Shown one piece after another: positions 14,301 to 27,700 of a stretch of DNA of 64,000 nt (position 1 is the first letter of the stretch; each line of letters starts with the position of its first letter). Position numbers and translations under genes: made by a program. The notes beneath the pieces were generated by a model, which was given only the letters and a program-made list of their open reading frames with translations, made no database searches and was not told the origin of the DNA. The DNA is from Sinohyriopsis cumingii. Its lineage: Eukaryota; Mollusca; Bivalvia; Unionida; Unionidae. The stretch lies in the NCBI GenBank assembly GCA_028554795.2, contig CM068825.1:151688053-151752052 (forward strand), in the 5' to 3' direction.

Positions 14301-17300
14301 TAGAGTATTATGATCCCATTAGAGTATTATGACCCATTAGAGTATTATGACCCATTACTTCTCGTCAGAAATAGATCCTCAATGCAGTTAATCATGATAT
14401 TTTAATACAAAGAATTACTTTTATTTTAATACCAAGAATTACTTTTATTTTAATACCAAGAATTACTTTTTGAGACCTAAAAGTTTCAATGTAACAGATC
14501 GTTTTTTTAAATTTTAATTGTGTCCTCAATTGCTGTAGCAGCTATTTCAATAGATATTTTTATGACTGAAGTAAGCACAAAAATTTTTACTGATTAAAAT
14601 TTAGAACAAAATGTAATAACAACCAAACATGAGCTTTTTCATCTGGAAAATTAACCCTGCAAATCTGAGAAAATATTACAGCTTTAAATTCCTAACACAC
14701 GATTGGAATGATAGTTTATGGGTTTAAAGTCCTATTCCTGTACTCTGATATTCAATTTATATCTGAGAGTGTTGATTTGGTCTATTTGTCAATGACAGAA
14801 GAATTATATCAAAATATATTTTTTCAAAAATATTGAAAAAACTGAAAAAGATATGAAACATCAAGATAAAAATTGTTCTAAAAGCCCCAAACTGTATAAA
14901 GTATTCTTCAGTCTTTTCAAGAACACAATATTTTGTAACGTTATCAATAAATTAATTTTTTACAATAAAACACAAAATTTTTTAGTACACTTAGGTTGAG
15001 ACAGTTTTGCTAGAAAACTGTATTCATGATCGTATATTACTATAATACGATAAAGTATATCACCAATTACAAAACTTGTATGTTGGTAAGACTCTGAATT
15101 CATTAGATTCCCCTAAAAAATATAATGTTGCTGAAATATTAGTATTAACAGAATTAAAATATAATTGTCACATGAATTTGCAGACTTCAATTGTTTCCCA
15201 AATTCTTGTAAAAGAGTTAATAGCAACACTATGAATCTAAATTAACATTGCAATATTTACATGTATAAAAATGGATCATTGGTAGTCTAGTTTACTGCCT
15301 AATATCATTTACAAACTGGTCAATGTGTAAGCAAACATGTAAGTGGTGGCAATGATGTAGAAAATACCCATTCCAAAAAATTATATATTCCCACATCTCT
15401 GCTTAAGATGATTGTTAAGTGGGATTTTTCTGTGAAATTCTTTTCTTAACATATGTAAGATTTTCACAGCAAACGTGGCATGACTAGGAAAATCAGAAGT
15501 TGGGGAGAATGGACTGTAGTGCATGTTACAAACCATCAGATATATTTCTTGATAATGCTGATAAGATTTCTATAAACTACATTTTTTTACCTGTGAACAA
15601 AATAGTAATATTTTATTTTAGATAATGTTGCCATTTTGCATGCCAAGTATAGTTTCATATTCTTAGTAAATCCAACAAAAACATCCTAAGTGCATGTCCA
15701 GGCAAGACATCCAGTTCCAATATAGATTTTTTTCATCATTAACAAATATGTAGTAGTAAGAAATAAAGTCACAACAATAAATTTTTTTGTTATTGAAATT
15801 GTCATATATATCCAACAAAGACATAACTTACAAATTCAGTCTAGACATAGCAAGAGATAAAAGATGTACAGCAAAGGAAAGAATTATGTGAGGTAAGTCA
15901 TACACATTAAAACAGCATTCAGTTGTTTGGTAAGCAGAGTATAGGTAGATGGGGGTAGGGTTAAGTTTCCAATCATTTTGATTAAACAGCATTGTTTTGG
16001 TTATTGTAACCATGTACACATTTAGAACCGTTGATGATGATAAACACACCCATTTAGTGATACACTGTCCAGAGGCAAGTGTTGCTAAATTTTTTCATCA
16101 ACTCATTCATCATCTGGACACTGAAGCACATTATTTGTTTTCCATTAGAGACTTTTAAACTGTGGACCTATTGGTACATATCATACACATTTTTTCATAA
16201 GACACTTCTAACTCTTGACGGATTTGTACCTATGACATGCATTTTTCCATTCAGACATTTCTAAACTTTGGACCTATTTATGCATATGACACACATCTCA
16301 TTTTTCCATTACAGACTTCTAAAGTTTGCACCTATTTATGCATATGACACACATCTCATTTTTCCATTACAGACTTCTAAAGTTTGCACCTATTTGTGCA
16401 TATGACACACATCTCATTTTTCCATTACAGTTTTCTAAAGTTTGCACCTATTTGTGCATATGACACACATCTCATTTTTCCATTACAGACTTCTAAATTT
16501 TGCACCTATTTGTGCATATGATACACATCTCATTTTTCCATTACAGACTTCTAAAGTTTGCACCTATTTGTGCATATGACACACATCCCATTTTTCCATT
16601 ACAGACTTCTAAAGTTTGCACCTATTTGTGCAAATGATTTACCTCTCATTTTTAAGACTATAAATATTGTATCCAACAATCCTACAATACTGATAATCCA
16701 CTAATAACAATTTTCTGTGTTTCACAAAAGTGACATTTTTCATAATTTTTAAATATGTATTGGTTCTATAAATTTGCTGCTTGTTGCAACCACAAAATCT
16801 GTTCCAAAAAAAGTACCCCATGAATAAAACATAATTCCAAATAATTATTAGCAAGTTATTTAGTACTGAAAGCATTGATATTATCTGTGCCCATGCCGCC
16901 ATAAATCATCTGCTTCCTGCAACAAATCTAGATTCTGCTTTCAGCAATAACAGAAACATGTATGAATTTTTGCAAATTATGTCATTTTGATGTCTAGTTT
17001 GTGAATATTGCCTTATAATAAACACATCATTAGTAGGCTAATATAACCTGAATTTGAGATTAATGGCTTTTATCACACAAGACAAACCAATTATCTCAGT
17101 GTGCAGGAAGCGCATGGGGACTGCATGCCGCATGAAAAATCATAATGAAGTCATAAACTGGCTGTGTTATGAAACAATGACAACAGGTACTGTTCCATGG
17201 AACTGGTTACTAATTACCTCTCATTGTATGCAGCATTTATTTCTACCATTGGAAATACTGAACAGAATCCATGAATTGTATATATCATTCAGCAACTGTT

Positions 17301-20300
17301 TCTGTGCAGCAATCGGTGCAGATTCTGTACCCATTAGTATAGCTGTAGATTGTGTTCTTGCAAAAAAAAGCCTTCCAAATTTACAAGAATGTGTGTTTGT
17401 GTATCTAAGCAGCAACAAGTTTACAAGATTTAAAGGTCTCTGAAGAACTCCAAGTTTGACTGCATGATTTAAAAGTCTCTGAGGGATACTTTGTCTGCAG
17501 GAGTTAAAGGCCATGGAGGGATGCCTAATTAATTTGCATCCTTTAAAGGTCTCTGAGAGATAACAAAAATAGTTTGCATTATTTAAAGGTCTCATAGGGA
17601 TCCCAAATTTTAGTCTACATAATTTTTGAAAGTCTCTGTGGGATATCAAGTGTGTCTGCATGATTTATAAGTCTCTGAGGGATACCAAGTTAGTTTACAT
17701 TATTTAATGGTCTCAGAGGGATACCAAGTTTTAATCCATATAATTTAAAAGTCTCTGTGTGGTACCAAATTTGTCTGCATAATTTAAAGTTCTTGGAAGA
17801 ATACCTAGTTTGACTGCATTATTTAAATGTCTCTGAGAGATACCAAGTATATTTGCATGATTTAAAGGTTTTGAAAGGATACCTAGTTTGTCTGTATAAT
17901 TTAAAGGTCTTGGAGGGACAATAAGTTTTAGTCCAAATGATTTAAAGGTCTTAGAGGGACACCAAATTTGTCTCCATGATTTAAGGGTCTCAGAAGAATA
18001 CCAATTTAGTCTGCATTATTTTGAGTGATACCAAGTTTTAATCCATATGATATAAAGGTCTCAGAGGGATATCATGTTTGACTCCATGGTTTGAAGGTCT
18101 CTGAGGGATACCAAGTTTTAGTCCATATGATTTAAAGGTCTCAGTGGGAGATCAGGTTTGACTTCATAATTTGAAGGTCTCTGAGGGATACCATGTTTTA
18201 GTCCATATGATTTAAAGGTCTCTGAGGGACACCAAGTTAGCCTGCATGATTTAAAGGTCTCTGAGGGACACCAAGTTAGCCTGCATGATTTAAAGGTCCT
18301 GGACAGACACCAAGTTTGTCAACATAATGTAAAGGTCTCATTGGAACATAAAGTTAGTCCATACAATATAAAAGTCCTTGCTGGACACCATATTTGTCTG
18401 TGTGATTTAAAGACTCTGAGGGAACAAACTTAGCCCATATAATTTAAAGGTCTCCAATGGACACCAAGTTTAAGCCCACATATTTAAATCAGGAGTGATC
18501 AAAATAGGGCCATGGGTTGGAAATGGATAATGACCTGGCTATATCTATTAATGTGCATCATAAGGTGTGACTTTAAAAATCATTTATCTGGCCCACTCCC
18601 TGGAGAAAGTCACACATGCCTGATATATAGGTTTCTGAACGACATGAAGCTGGTGTGATTTAAAAGTCTCAAAGGGAAACAAACTTAGTCCGTATGACTG
18701 AAAGTTACATATAAATAGCATCAAAGTAAATAATATTCTACTACAGCATATTGTGCATATCTAATAGCTACACGTTTGGACTGGTTGTAAGAGACACAAT
18801 TGTCTCTAGTTACTGAAAAGAGATGCTGATACACTGGCCAGACAAATGCTAGTCAATTGATAATGAAAGAATCTCCACCTTTCTTCTGGAGCATATCCCA
18901 AGTGGATTCAAATGCAAGAATATTTCATTATTTTTCCTTAAAATGGTCAATGTCTGTATCTCATTGCAAACTTGACTGTTACAACTATAAAAGAGGAGTT
19001 CAACTAAAGCCCCAAACTCCCTTTGGATTCTCCATTTGTCCTTGCCTCTCAAATTCTAAAATAGACTTCAGAAAATAAAAACAGCTTGTATATGAGATCT
19101 TGTCACAAATACAAGTAAATAATAATAAAACTGAAATGTCTACTCCATTTTGTGCATTTAAAGATTCTCATGTACACATGTGCTTTAGAAGACTTCTTGG
19201 AAGTATTTTAGTCTCGCAGATCTCATAGTTTATGGCACGGAGTTCTTGAATGATTAGAGAATGACAGATAACAAAAATACACAACATCCTTCATGTGAAA
19301 AAGCTGGTTGTCAGAAAGGTTTATCATCTCCCATTCAGGTGGTAAAATGGGATGGCTTAGTCTTAAGTTGCAATAGCATAGTGTTGAGCTAATAAATTTC
19401 ATTGTCTGTATCACGAAATTGATGGATCCTAGGTAGATTGCGTAAATGACCCTAGAAAGTGTAAATGACCATAGACAGACTGAGTCAATGACCCTAAACA
19501 AAGTAAATGACCCATAACAGACTGAATAAATTACTGTTGAGACAGTGAGTAAATTACTATTGAGACAGTGAGTAAATTACCCTAGACAGACTGAGTAAAT
19601 GACCTTCGACAGACTGAGTAAATACCATGATTACTAAGTAATTGACCTTAGTCTGAGCAAATGACCCAAAACAGACTGAATAAATTACCCTAGACGTACT
19701 GAGTAAATGACCCTAGACTAAGTAAATTATCCTAAACAGACTAAGTAAATGACATTAGACAGAGTAAATTACCATAGACAGACTGAGTAAATGACCCTAA
19801 GATAGGCTAAGTAACCCTAGACAGACTGAGTAAATGACCCTAGACATACTGAGTAAATGACTCTAGACAGAGTAAATGACCCTAGGCAAAATAAGAAAAT
19901 GACCCTAGACAGCCAGAGTAAATGACCCTATTCAGACTGAATAAATGACCCTAGACAGACTGAGTAAATAACCCTAGAAAGACAAAACAAATGACCCTAG
20001 ACAGACATAATAAATAATCCTAAACAGACCGAGTAAATGACCCTAGATAGACTGAGCAAATGACCTGGGACAAAATAAGTAAATGACCCTAGACAGACAG
20101 AGTAAATGACCCTATACAGACTGAATAAATGACCCTAGACAGACCAAGTAAATAACCCTAGAAAGACAAAGTAAATGACCCTAGACAGACTAAGTAAATA
20201 TCCCTAGAAAAACTGAGCAAATGACCCTAGATAGACTAAGTAAATATCCCTAGATAGACTAAGTAAAAATCCCTAGATAGACTAATTAAATATCCCTGGA

Positions 20301-23300
20301 TAGACTGAGTAAATGACCCTAGACAGACTGAATAAAAAACCCTAGACAGAACAAGTAAATGACCCTAGACATACAGAGTAAATGACCCTATACAGACTGA
20401 ATAAATGACCCTAGACAAACTGAGTAAATAATCCTAGAAAGACAAAGCAAATGACCCTAGACAAAGTAAATATCCCTAGACAAACTGAGCAAATGACCCT
20501 AGATAGACTAAGTAAATATCCCTAGATAGACTAAGTAAAACTCCCTAGATAGACTAAGTAAACATCCCTAGATAGACTAAGTAAATGACCCTGGAAAGAA
20601 TAATCATTTACATCATCCCTATAGTGATACATCTGGTTCTAAGAAATGTCTAAGACCTTGGTTGATGGAACTGGGATGATGATGTACATAGTTCACAAAA
20701 CAAGATGCTTGTGTTCCAAGTTCCTGTAGAGACTTGATGGCAACTTATTAAGCTCAGTGATCTGGTTGCCTGTAGCACTTGACAGCAAAAATCAGGATTA
20801 TTCATAAAGATATGGTTGCCTGTAGCACTTGAAAGCAAAAATCAGGATTATTTATAAAGATTGGGTTGCCTGTAGCACTTGACAGCAAAAATCAGGATTA
20901 TTTATAAAGATCTGGTTGCCTGTAGCACTTGACAGCAAAAATCAGGATTATTCATAAAGATCTGGTTGACTGTCACACTTGACAGCAAAAATCAGGATTA
21001 TTCATAAAGATATGGTTGCCTGTAGCACTTGACAGCAAAAATCAGGATTATTTATAAAGATCTGGTTGCCTGTAGCACTTGACAGCAAAAATCAGGATTA
21101 TTTATAAAGATCGGGTTGCCTGTAGCACTTGACAGCAAAAATCAGGATTATTTATAAAGATCTGGTTGTCTGTAGCACTTGATAGCAATAATCAGGATTA
21201 TTCATAAGATCTGGATGCCTGTATGACTTGACAGCAAAAATCAGGATCATTCATAAAGATCTGGTTGCCTGTAGCACTTGACAACAAAAATCAGGATTAT
21301 TTATAAAGATCGGGTTGCCTGTAGCACTTGACAGCAAAAATCAGGATTATTCATAAAGATCTGGTTGCTTGTAGCACTTGACAGCAAAAATCAGGATTAT
21401 TCATAAAGATATGGTTGCCTGTAGCACTTGACAGCACAAATCAGGAATATTTATAAAGATCGGGTTGCCTGTAGCACTTGACAGCAAAAATCAGGATTAT
21501 TTATAAAGATCTGGTTGCCTGTAGCACTTGACAGCAAAAATCAGGATTATTCATAAAGATCTGGTTGACTGTCACACTTGACAGCAAAAATCAGGATTAT
21601 TCATAAAGATATGGTTGCCTGTAGCACTTGACAGCAAAAATCAGGATTATTTATAAAGATCTGGTTGCCTGTAGCACTTGACAGCAAAAATCAGGATTAT
21701 TTATAAAGATCTGGTTGCCTGTAGCACTGTAGCACTTGACAGCAAAAATCAGGATTATTTTAAAGATCGGGTTGCCTGTAGCACTTGACAGCAAAAATCA
21801 GGATTATTCATAAGATCTGGATGCCTGTATGACTTGACAGCAAAAATCAGGATTATTCATAAAGATCTGGTTGCCTGTAGCACTTGACAGCAAAAATCAG
21901 GATTATTCAAAAGATCTGGTTGCCTGTAGCACTTGACAGCAAAAATCAGGATTATTCATAAAGATCTGGTTGTTGGTAGCACAGGATAGCAAAAATCAGG
22001 ATTATTCCTGAAGGAACTTAAGGTAGTCAGACTGTCAGGAACATCTTCCTTCCTATGATGAATCTAGCTGCCAAAAAAATGTATCTTACATTTAAGAAAA
22101 TAGTATGGTATGTCCAGGGTTGAACTTCTCTTCATTAAGCCAGCAGACATTATACACACACCTTTTATGGCAATAATTTAAACTCGTCTTCATCAAGCAA
22201 ATTGGCCATTAAACACATATCTTTTATAGCGATGATTTGAACCCCCCTTCATCAAGCCAAATGGCCATTAAACACACCTCTTTTATAACCATGTTTTGAA
22301 CTCCTCTTCATCAAGCCAACAGCCATTAAACAGACATCTTTCATAGCCATGTTTTGAACTCCTCTTCATCAAGCCAACAGCCATTAAACACATTTTTCAT
22401 AACCATGTTTTGAACTCCTCTGCATTATGTGAAGACATTTATCTTATCAAACTCTTTTCAACAAAAATTTTCATTTTAAGGGCTTTCTAGATCTTGAAAA
22501 TGTCAGTGTAAAATCCAAGTACAGTGAAACCCCGCTATAATGCACCCCGCGATAACTCAAATTCAGATATAACGCGGTTGTTGCTTGGCTCCCGAAATTT
22601 CATATATTCATTCGCACATTTTTTTTCTTCTTCTAAGTACGTGAAATAGTGTATAAAAACTGTATTATCATTTTGGGGAAGAGATCGTGTATGAATTCGA
22701 ATATAATATGGTCATGGCATGGTTCCTGATATTTTAAATACATGCACATGTTTCTTTCTTGTACCCAGAAATAAATATTTAAAGTACGAGAAATAGTGTA
22801 TAAAATGTTTATTATCATCTGGAGGGAAGAGTTCGCGTATGAATTTGAATATAATACGATTGTGGCATGGCTTCAGAAATTTAACAATTTCACGAGGTTC
22901 TTGAAGTGTTATGCCAAAATAAACATTATCGGAAATTTTACTTATTACTGATCCATGAGTAAAGCCAGTAAGTCATCTTTGTGATTGTCTTTAATTAATT
23001 CTGTATACAATCATTGCTCAAACAATAATCGACATGTGTTTCTTCTTTAACTGCATACACAACCAAGCAGCAGACAATGCAGTGGTTGATAAAAGATTCT
23101 CACAATTTAATAAACATCAAAAAACAAAAGCCGCCAACATGTTTGCTGGGCTTGGCGGTGTTATTAGACGCAATCAGTTGACCAGTAAATAATGTCCACT
23201 TTATTAGCTGGAAATTGAAAGGGTATGAAATTGTACATCCATTCAGCTAAAAAATCTTTATAAAAGTAGTTTTCACATGTTTCTTTCAATATTCACAAAA

Positions 23301-24658
23301 TCTGAAGTAAAAGTTATATGTATGCTGAAAGCATGTTAATTATTCTTGCTGTAGTCATTCAAATGAATAGGCGTACAAGAGTTAATTATTGAGAATTTAC
23401 AATGGATAAAGGTACACGAAAACGCATAAGATAAAATTTTAGCAGTATGAAATTTGAACAGATACCGTTCATAGACCCAGGAACGTTATGAACCATACAT
23501 GTACTTCGCCTTTCTCAACCATATATTGCTGTTAATTTATCCCATTGAATTGAGACACATAATGATCTGTAACAAAATTAATGAATAGTTTCAATATGTA
23601 TGCAATTTTTGCAATGGAATTACATGTGTTATGGATTAACTGCATGCCACAACGGTACAATATCAAGATGGTAAGTAAACGGTGTTAATACTCATTATGG
23701 ATGAATTGCATGCCCAGACGGTGCGATAGTAAATAGTACTGATAGACTATTCATGATATATATTAGACATGAATAAACTTATATGTGCCAATGTGTTGTT
23801 CTGTGAAAAAATTAAAATACTGTAAAACCTCGCATTAACACAACCCCGCTATTAACGCGATCCAATGTTTTGGACTCCAATTATCGTGTCATAGCGGGGT
23901 TCCACTGTACTTTTGAGGATTTGAAAGACCTGTATGAACCTGACTAGTCAGGCAGCTAAAGACACAGCTGTCTGCAGGACTTACGAAGAGACGTAAGACA
24001 GACAGATGGACAGACAGGCTGAGAGTCAAATAGACACCACATCCTCCTTGTAATAAATCTACTTGCTATTTTGTCTCTTGAATCTCAAGTGTGAGGAATT
24101 GGCATGGCACCTAGCTTAACACAGATTTAATTGTCTGCAAGTTTGGGGAATTGGCATGGCACCTAGCTTAACACAGATTTAATTGTCTGCAAGTTTGGGG
24201 AATTGGCATGGCACCTAGCTTAACACAGATTTAATTGTCTGCAAGTTTGGGGAATTAGCATGGCACCTAGCTTAACACAGATTTAATTGTCTGCAAGCTG
24301 AAAGACAAAATCGAAACAGGACAGTCACTTTAATACTTACATATTTTTCCCACGGATAAATATGATTGTCGGGAATGTTTACAACCTCCATTTTGGGCAA
24401 TTGGGATAGTACAGTAATCATTTCACAGATCTGGTTGCTTGTTCTGTAGTACAGTTTTCCTACAGTAACTCTCAAACTCTAGACAGTCTGAAAGACAGAT
24501 ACAAAAAACAACGGACAGATTAATACTTACAACTTCCTCCCAGTGGTAAATCTGGTTGTCAGGAATGTCCAGGATCTCCAGTATAGGGAACTGGGATGGT
24601 AGAGTCTTCAGTTCACAGATCTCATTGTTTGTAGCATGGATTTCCTGCAGAGACCTAC

Positions 24659-24725
<67 letters not shown>

Positions 24726-27700
24726 CTCTTTTATATGATTGTGCATTTTCTACAGATTTCCCCCATATATTGCAATATGCACTGCAATACACTTTTCTGT
24801 ATTGAAATATATTAAATATATCAAACTATGAAACTTCTGGTGATACCCAACTCTATAAAAAAGACACCTTTTCATGAACAATAAATTATATAAATCCCCA
24901 CCCCTGTTCCTTAATTTGTACTCTGACATAATATCTCAACAGAAATATACCTATCAACCAATAGAAAAATCTGCTGTCCCTTTATTGTATTATGTGTAGT
25001 CCCCTTAGTGTCCTTTAAAGACATGTTTAACTATTAGATGTGGTCCCTTTAGTGTCCCTTATAGACAGGTTTAACTGTATTGCATATGGTCCCTTTAGTG
25101 TCCTTACAGACGGGTTGAACTGTATTATGTTCCCATTAGTATCCTTTATAGATATATTTAACTGTATTATATGTTGTCCCTTTAGTGTCTTTTATAGACA
25201 GGTTTAACTGTATTATAGGTGGTCCCTTTAGTGTCTTTTATAGACATGTTTAAATGTATTATAGGTGGTTCTATTAGTGTCCTTTTCAGACAGGTTTAAC
25301 TGTACTATGTGACCCCTTTAGTGTCTTTCATAGAGGTTTAACCATTTCTGTGTATCCTTTAAACAGTGTCTTTCATAGAGAGGTTTAACCATTTCTGTGT
25401 ATCCTTTAAACAGTATCTTTCATAGACAAGTTTAGCCATTTCTGTATATCCTTTAAACAGTGTATTTCACAGGCAGGTTTAACCATTTCTGTGTATCCTT
25501 TAAACAGTGTCTTTCATAGACAGGTTTAACCGTTTCTGTGTATCCTTTAAACGGTGTCTTTCATAGACAGGTTTAACCATTTCTATGTATCCTTTAAACA
25601 GTGTCTTTCATAGACAGGCTTAACTTTATTATATGTAGTTATGTAAACTTTATCAACAACAGAATTATGTTCCATCTACTGAAAGTCATCTATTAAATTT
25701 TTATGAGTTAACCTTTACTCTCTGTGTCAAATTAAGTAGCTTAAGTTGATACTGATAGATCTGCTAGGTATGCGCCAACAATAAAAGTCATACGCCTTGA
25801 CAAATAATTGCAGTAAAGTGACATATAAAAAGTAGTACACCATGATCAATACAATTAGTCAAGTGCCATATAAAACATTCACCTTGACCGAACATACACC
25901 TTGACCAATCCTATTACAGTCAAATGTCATATAAAAGTCATATACCTTGATCAATACTGTAACAGTAAAATGCCATATAAAAGTCATACAGCTTAACCAA
26001 TACTGTAACAGTCAAGTGTTGTATAATAGTCATATACCTTGACCATCACAGAATTCAATGTTTAAAAAAAATTATAAGCATGCTGACAGTGACAGATTCA
26101 TGCCTCAATTTTTATTTTTCTAAATTTGAAAAATCTAAACCTTTCACAGCATCCAAATCATGATAACTCTATTTATTTAGGAGAAAATGTGTCACTTTTG
26201 TGAATCATACTTCTCTCTGTCAAACTACTCACAAACAGTACAATACAGAAACAGCATTGTGTCACATGACATTCATATTAATTAGCTTTATAACGTCATG
26301 TAATAAATATTTTACATGCCTAGCAAACTGATTAACAAGAAATATATGATTGTTCTACAGAAGATAGACTCTCATCTCATCAACACACTGAAGTTTTCCT
26401 CTACCAGTAACAGACCAGTAAATCTTTAATACAAAACTTTAACACTGACACGTCTGTTCATGTTACCAAAAACAACCCTGAGAAAAGCATCAAACCAGGC
26501 CTCTGTAGGTGAGACTATAAATTCAATGACTATTTCAAAGACAGGGAACAACAAGATATAATCATTTCATTATATAACTTGCTTCTAAAAACGTTTTATA
26601 TTACTAGAATACATTACTAATGCTTTAGATCTCATCTGTGGGTACAAACTATGATCATCCAAAGTTAATGAAGCATGGAATAAAAGGTCACAGTGACCTA
26701 CCCTTGTGGTAAAGGTACAGTAGTGAAAACGATGCAGTCCAATACAAAGCTTCACGGCTATATCATGAAAAGTGTCCTCAAAAAAAAACCATGCATAAAA
26801 ATTAATACAAGTCATAAAAGCATGAACATATTGATAAAAGAAACTTAATTTTGAGGCCAGGGTTACTACTGGTAAAAATGGGATCCAGAAACAAATGTTG
26901 TTACTTTAATTAGGGTATAGTGCATATATGGTGAAAAAAAAAATACTGCCTTTATGAGCTATGCAAGTAAATCTTTGAGCTGATTCATGTAATGTTAGTT
27001 CCTTTGATGACTCTTTAGGGAGTGATCCCACGACCTTGTGTTCTAAAATGTATTTTAGAATCCAGGATATAAGAACAGCCTAGATACAATAAGTATGTAA
27101 CAATATCTACGCTGTTAATTCCGTGGACACTGAAGCTGATGACAATGCTTACATCACCATCAGGGGCTGTAGCTGTAGAAAAAGATTTAGTCAGGGCCAG
27201 CTAATGGTGACAGGTAATGGTCAAAAGTCTGTGAAGAACATGTGAAAATTACAGTTTGTACGCTTATTCACCTCAAAGAAATATTCATATATTATCTATG
27301 ATATAGAGAAAGTACTGTTTCTTACTTCAACTTGCCAGCACTTCTTAAACTGGTTAATTGGTTATTTGACACAGTCAGAATCTGAAAGGAGAAAGAATTA
27401 TATGCATGCACAAAATGATATAAAGGACGTAGCAGAATTTTGATATAGCTCAAACACCCAAGGGTTTCATTTGGCTTGGTGTTTTATGGTATATCATCAC
27501 AAGTAGATCATTGTTAGTAAAGTAAGGACACACTGCAGTAGTCTGATGGTATGATTCAAACCCTTTTCTTAATAGACAGGCATGCTAACTTCTGTGCCAC
27601 CAATGGGTCCTGTCAGTTCCAAGGGACTGAGAGTGAAAATAAAATTAATTGCAGAAGGATTGCAAAATGAATGCAAGCAAAATTTAAAATTAGTGCAAAC

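Noticed and set aside
17054-17661. Overlapping frames of 129 and 146 codons
   Set aside because: They overlap on opposite strands, run into the degenerate 39-bp minisatellite, and show no domain or splice signals.
24423-24746. Minus-strand frame with Tyr-Ile repeats next to the LRR exon
   Set aside because: The Tyr-Ile run is the translated (TA)n microsatellite. The real exon starts after the AG at 24655-24656.
27121-27185. Possible exon between LRR exons 8 and 9
   Set aside because: The frame required by the phase contains a stop, and exons 8 and 9 join directly in phase.
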